From the NCBI GenBank assembly GCA_910583945.1, contig CAJTYF010000002.1:1-64000 (forward strand): a DNA stretch of 64,000 nucleotides. Direction: 5' to 3'. This DNA comes from an uncultured Bacilli bacterium. Its GTDB lineage: Bacteria > Bacillota_I > Bacilli_A > RF39 > UBA660. The translations under genes and the position numbers were made by a program. The notes beneath the pieces were generated by a model that saw only the letters and a program-made list of their open reading frames with translations, did no database searches and was not told the DNA's origin. Numbering within the stretch: position 1 is the stretch's first letter; each line of letters begins with the position of its first letter. This document shows, one piece after another, positions 60,364 to 64,000 of this stretch.

Positions 60364-63076
60364 ATAATAGAAGACCTAACCCTACTAGGGCAGTACCCAT
60401 AATAGTAATAACACTAGTTATATCAGTATTGAATGTTTTAGGCATTTCTACTTTTTCATTAGTCATTGTTGCTTTTACAACTTCGCCATTCTCTAAAATT
60501 TCAAAATACATTTTTTCTTCATTCAAAATATAATTTTCTGGTGCTTCTTTTTCAAGAATGTAGTACTTACCATATTCTAAATCTTTAATGATGATTTTAC
60601 CGTTTTCATCAGTACGACCAGAAAAGATAAGTTCTTCTGTTTCAGCATTATATACTTCAATCAATGTGTTAGGAAGTGGATCGCCAGTAGATAAATCTAC
60701 CTTTGTAAATTCCAAATCGCCTTTAAATTTTTCATTAGTCATACTAGCTTTTACAACTTCGCCATTTTCTAAAATCTCAAAATATACTTTCTCATCAGAT
60801 AATTTATAACCTGTTACTGTTTCAGTTTCAATTATATAGAATTTTCCAATAAATAGATTTTCTATTTTGATTTTACCGTTTTCATCAGTAACACCACTAT
60901 AAATAAGTTCATCATCAGAAGTATATATTTCTATTTTTACATTAGGAAGTTCTTTACCACTTGTTAGATCAGTTTTACTAAAATCTAAACTTCCTTTTCC
61001 TAGATAGTTTTTAAGAGTAAATGTTTTTTTGATTATAGGTGTATATTGATCCTTATATTCAAGAACAAACTCATATTCTTCATTATCTAAAATATGATTT
61101 CCAGTAGTAGAAATTTCTTTTATAATATACTTTCCAAGTTTTAAATCTTCAAATCTTACAAAACCTTTATCATTTGTTTCAAGTGTTTTAATAAGATTAC
61201 CTGATTCATCATATAAACCAAATACTACATTAGGAAGTTCTATTTCTTCATAAGTATATGTACCATTTTCAATTACTATTTGTTCGCCAATTTTATTTAA
61301 TTCAATAACACCTTTAACTTCTTGATTTTCAAAATGAATTTCAAGTATGGCGTCAAAGTCATCAGTTTTCTTAATATCAGCTTTTTCATCTATAGTAAAT
61401 GGAAGTGGTGTAGAATTCCAAACATACCCATAAACAACTTGATCTACTTCTTCTAATTGATAATTACCACTATTTAATGGATATGGTGTAATTAAAACAC
61501 CGTCCTTATCAGTTTCAAACTCACAATAAGTAGTAGTGGTAGGATAAGATACTGTTTGACATACATACTTACCAGTTGCTAAATCTTTGATTTTAAACTT
61601 AATACCAGCTTGTGAAATATTATTACCGTCTTGATCTACTTTAACTACTTTTAATCTTGATGTGATTTCAGCATTTGAGAAAACCTTATTGATAGTAGGA
61701 CCTAAATCTCTAACTTCAAAATGATAATCTTCTATTTTTTCAAACCCACTTGTAGAAGTAAGTTGTCTTAAAGTGTAATTACCATAAGGAAGTGAAAAAT
61801 AAATCTTACCGTCTTGATCAGTAGTTTCTTTTGATACTAGATTATTGTTATGATCGTAGATAGCAAATTCAACCCCAATCTCTGGTGTCATAATTTGTGT
61901 TTTATCAGAAGCATAAACTTTTGTAATTTCATATTCACGAGTAATTACTTCTTCGTAAACATCTACTTTAACAAGTAAATTATTTTCATCTACCGTAAAG
62001 TAATACTTTTGAGTATCTAGTTTATACCCTTGACTAGGTGTAATTTCTTGCAAATAAAATCTACCTAAATCAGGTAGATAATCACTTCTAGCAAAAGCAT
62101 TATTGTCTGTTGTTATTGTTCCAACAAGATTGTTTGTTTCAGCATTGTATATTCCATAGGTAGCATTTGAAAGTGAAGCTAACCCCTGTGGAATTACTTC
62201 GCCCGTATCTTTATCTCTTTTAGTGATTTCAACACGACCACCTACGACTTTTAATTTAATAGTAGAATATAACGGATCAAAAGATCCAACTCTCATTACA
62301 TTTTGAGTACCTTCTTTGAAATAAACGATTGGTGGTGTTGGATATAAAGAATCTTCTTTTGCTAATTTAATAGTAGCATTTCCTACACCTGTAGCAGTAA
62401 CGGAAAGACTATTACCATTTATACTAGCAGTTGCATTATTTTGTTCTTTAACTCTATAACCACTTAAAACATTATTTACATCATTCAATGTAAGTGTCTT
62501 TCCTAAAGGAAGTGTAATAGATTCAGAATTAAAATTAGGCATTTTATTGTGTTGAACAACTAAACTTTCAATCTCATTTATTTCATCAATAAACAGATTG
62601 TCATTTCTAGTACCATTTAAACTGTCAGTAAAGTAAATTGAGCTTGTTGGCTCAGCAGTACGCCATATCAATACTTGTGTAACAGCATACCATTTTGGGG
62701 TATTATGATTTCCATATCCATACCCATAATAAGCAAGTAAACTAATTCTATCCCATTGTTCTGGTGTCATATTAAGATAAGTTGCATAATCACTTCGTGC
62801 AACATTATAAATAAGGTTATTATCAATATCAACAAATGGTTGAAGACAATAAACAAAAGCATTATCTTCACTACGACGCATAAATCTTGCTTGTTTATAA
62901 GCAACATAACCGTCGGATCTTGCTTTTTTCAAATATACATTTGAAATATATTCGCTAGGCCAAATAGCTTGTCCTGCATAAGTTTCAGCTTTGACTACTA
63001 AAGTAGAAGTGGCAAAGCCTAAAACTATACCCAGTAAAATGGGTATAGCAAGTAAAATTTTTCTTTTTATATTCAT
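60338..63076 (-). CDS. Thioester-domain adhesin with six Cna-B/SpaA repeats
   Basis: 912 residues. Signal peptide (1-30). The N-terminal domain has FVYCLQPF (Cys77) and AVTQVLIWR (Gln134), the Cys-Gln pair of bacterial thioester adhesins that bind host or surface amines covalently. Six Cna-B-type domains follow from about residue 290 (each ending like GYKLSDEKVYFEIL). The C-terminus carries MPKTF as an atypical sortase motif, a membrane helix and KKKNNK. It probably promotes mating contact or attachment to the host. Confidence 0.9.
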   Translation of the reverse strand: MNIKRKILLAIPILLGIVLGFATSTLVVKAETYAGQAIWPSEYISNVYLKKARSDGYVAYKQARFMRRSEDNAFVYCLQPFVDIDNNLIYNVARSDYATYLNMTPEQWDRISLLAYYGYGYGNHNTPKWYAVTQVLIWRTAEPTSSIYFTDSLNGTRNDNLFIDEINEIESLVVQHNKMPNFNSESITLPLGKTLTLNDVNNVLSGYRVKEQNNATASINGNSLSVTATGVGNATIKLAKEDSLYPTPPIVYFKEGTQNVMRVGSFDPLYSTIKLKVVGGRVEITKRDKDTGEVIPQGLASLSNATYGIYNAETNNLVGTITTDNNAFARSDYLPDLGRFYLQEITPSQGYKLDTQKYYFTVDENNLLVKVDVYEEVITREYEITKVYASDKTQIMTPEIGVEFAIYDHNNNLVSKETTDQDGKIYFSLPYGNYTLRQLTSTSGFEKIEDYHFEVRDLGPTINKVFSNAEITSRLKVVKVDQDGNNISQAGIKFKIKDLATGKYVCQTVSYPTTTTYCEFETDKDGVLITPYPLNSGNYQLEEVDQVVYGYVWNSTPLPFTIDEKADIKKTDDFDAILEIHFENQEVKGVIELNKIGEQIVIENGTYTYEEIELPNVVFGLYDESGNLIKTLETNDKGFVRFEDLKLGKYIIKEISTTGNHILDNEEYEFVLEYKDQYTPIIKKTFTLKNYLGKGSLDFSKTDLTSGKELPNVKIEIYTSDDELIYSGVTDENGKIKIENLFIGKFYIIETETVTGYKLSDEKVYFEILENGEVVKASMTNEKFKGDLEFTKVDLSTGDPLPNTLIEVYNAETEELIFSGRTDENGKIIIKDLEYGKYYILEKEAPENYILNEEKMYFEILENGEVVKATMTNEKVEMPKTFNTDITSVITIMGTALVGLGLLLYAKKKNNK

Positions 63077-63099
63077 TAAAATTCCCCCTTATAAATTCA

Positions 63100-63124
63100 T
63101 AAAAAAAAGACCTTTACGGCCTTA
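63100..63124 (-). terminator. Terminator between 63736 gene and adhesin
   Basis: AAGGCC / GGTCTT stem (one G-U) and eight Ts on the minus strand, overlapping the stop codon at 63122. Confidence 0.7.
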
Positions 63125-63736
63125 TGATTCTAATTCTATATATTGGATGTGATAACCTAAAAATTTACCAGAGTAACTATAAGTTTCATCACATCTAAAA
63201 CGATAATTTTCTAACCCTGTATAATTTGCACCTGCATTATAACAAGCATTTTTTGTTTCTTCTATACTTCCTAATTTATTTACATCAAAATCTACTGTTT
63301 TCCAAGAAATCTCTGGACTATTGTAATAATCATATTCACTAATACCTATTTTTTCCCATTCTGTAGGTTGTTTAGGTTGTGTAACAACAACTTCTGGTGT
63401 AGTAGAAGTCTTAACTTCTACCTTATTATTTTGAGAAGTTTGTACTTCTTGTTTTGGTTGAGAAGTATTTTCTTTTTGAATAACAACTTCTTGTTTTACT
63501 TCTGGAACAATTTCTTCTTGTTCTGTTTCTAATACTTCTTGATCTTCCTTATTATCTAATAGAGAAGTAATTATATCTTCATCTATCAACTTTTGTTTTT
63601 CATTTGATAATGAATCGACTATTAGATTATCTCTTTGATTAGTTTTTGCTTCTTGATAAATATATCCTTTCACAAACACACTAATAAAACCGACTAATAA
63701 AATAATACCACTAATTTTAAATATTTTCTTTAACAT
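63122..63736 (-). CDS. Membrane-anchored ICE protein, 204 aa
   Basis: The ATG at 63736 (MLKKIFKISGIILLVGFISV) is chosen because an upstream ATG would lie ahead of the predicted transcript start and AAAGGA precedes it. One membrane helix (6-24), a Glu/Val/Gln-rich spacer (about 65-130, PEVKQEVVIQKENTSQPKQE) and a C-terminal domain of about 70 residues with two cysteines (NACYNAGANYTGLENYRFRC). The function is unknown; surface exposed. Confidence 0.65.
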   Translation of the reverse strand: MLKKIFKISGIILLVGFISVFVKGYIYQEAKTNQRDNLIVDSLSNEKQKLIDEDIITSLLDNKEDQEVLETEQEEIVPEVKQEVVIQKENTSQPKQEVQTSQNNKVEVKTSTTPEVVVTQPKQPTEWEKIGISEYDYYNSPEISWKTVDFDVNKLGSIEETKNACYNAGANYTGLENYRFRCDETYSYSGKFLGYHIQYIELES

Positions 63737-63763
63737 ACATAAGCACGTCCTTTCTTTAAATGA

Positions 63764-63792
63764 ATAATAACGCGCTTTCAAAAAAAATACAG
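63764..63792 (-). promoter_or_regulatory. ICE promoter-operator copy 3
   Basis: CTGTAT (63792-63787), 17 bp, TATTAT (63769-63764); AGCGCGT precedes the -10 and GGGG the -35, as in copies 1 and 2. Confidence 0.7.
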
Positions 63793-63810
63793 CCCCTAAA
63801 TTGAAAAAAA

Positions 63811-64000
63811 TTACATTTTTACATTTTTTTCTTGATCTATATCATCTTTTATTGATTTAGATGATGATAAAAAAGATATTCTTTCGGCAATTATAGAAAT
63901 TTTATTATCCTTACCTTGTAATCTTCCTTTTATACCTAAAATATCGCCTTTTTTACAATATTCAGCGGTACTTTCTGCTATAGTATTCCAAACACTTACA
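63811..64000 (-). CDS. ssb: Single-stranded DNA-binding protein, partial
   Basis: The C-terminal 62 codons lie in the window; the start is beyond 64000. VWNTIAESTAEYCKKGDILG and IKGRLQGKD match the OB-fold of SSB. The acidic tail tip of host SSB (DDIPF) is missing; it ends DQEKNVKM. Probably protects the entering ICE strand. Confidence 0.8.
   Translation of the reverse strand, partial: VSVWNTIAESTAEYCKKGDILGIKGRLQGKDNKISIIAERISFLSSSKSIKDDIDQEKNVKM

Overview
The window comes from an AT-rich, spore-forming Bacillota genome. A yabP-yabQ-divIC gene string, typical of endospore formers, sits beside truA, rplM and rpsI. Genes terminate at TGA as well as TAA and TAG (many ATGA overlaps), so the standard bacterial code applies. 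I cannot name the genus.

Layout. 1-4260: a truncated IS30-type transposase and a surface-protein cluster. The first gene of that cluster carries a run of ten Gs near its start, as in phase-variable genes, and is at present out of frame. 4300-7562: chromosomal core (yabP, yabQ, divIC, truA, a frameshifted small gene, rplM, rpsI with promoter, leader and terminator). 7563-37185: a siphovirus-like HK97-type prophage entering at the rpsI 3' end. It has tyrosine integrase, CI-like repressor and Cro-like protein, replication initiator with probable internal origin, helicase loader, about twenty small early genes, a second tyrosine recombinase, HNH-TerS-TerL, portal, protease, capsid, connectors, tail chaperones with a programmed -1 frameshift, tape measure, Dit, Tal and fibre proteins. 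No holin or endolysin is present in the window.

37190 to beyond 64000: a minus-strand integrative conjugative element (ICE), with large serine recombinase, ArdC-like protein, a membrane cargo module (SPFH-GYF_2 protein plus two zinc-ribbon membrane proteins), C5 DNA methyltransferase, VirD4, MobL-type relaxase, MobC-like protein, oriT-like region, M23 peptidase, VirB4, PrgI, VirB6-like protein, sortase, a thioester/Cna-B adhesin and a partial SSB. It begins 5 bp after the stop codon of the last prophage tail gene. The simplest reading is an ICE inserted into the prophage, cutting the tail genes off from the lysis genes.

Signals beyond ordinary gene calls: (a) two phage late promoters with identical architecture (TCACA-N4-TCACA-N12-TATAATGTA), each followed at once by a terminator-like hairpin, as in Q-type antitermination; (b) two long interleaved RNA helices ahead of the HNH gene; (c) 23 consecutive codons ending in T or C at the 3' end of the last tail gene, as in the variable region of a diversity-generating retroelement, with the ICE directly after it; (d) three copies of one promoter-operator in the ICE; (e) four ICE genes whose well-placed ribosome binding sites point to AUA or AUU start codons; (f) a tiny self-contained transcript encoding a 24-residue peptide; (g) a 26-bp perfect inverted repeat flanking the lysogeny switch.
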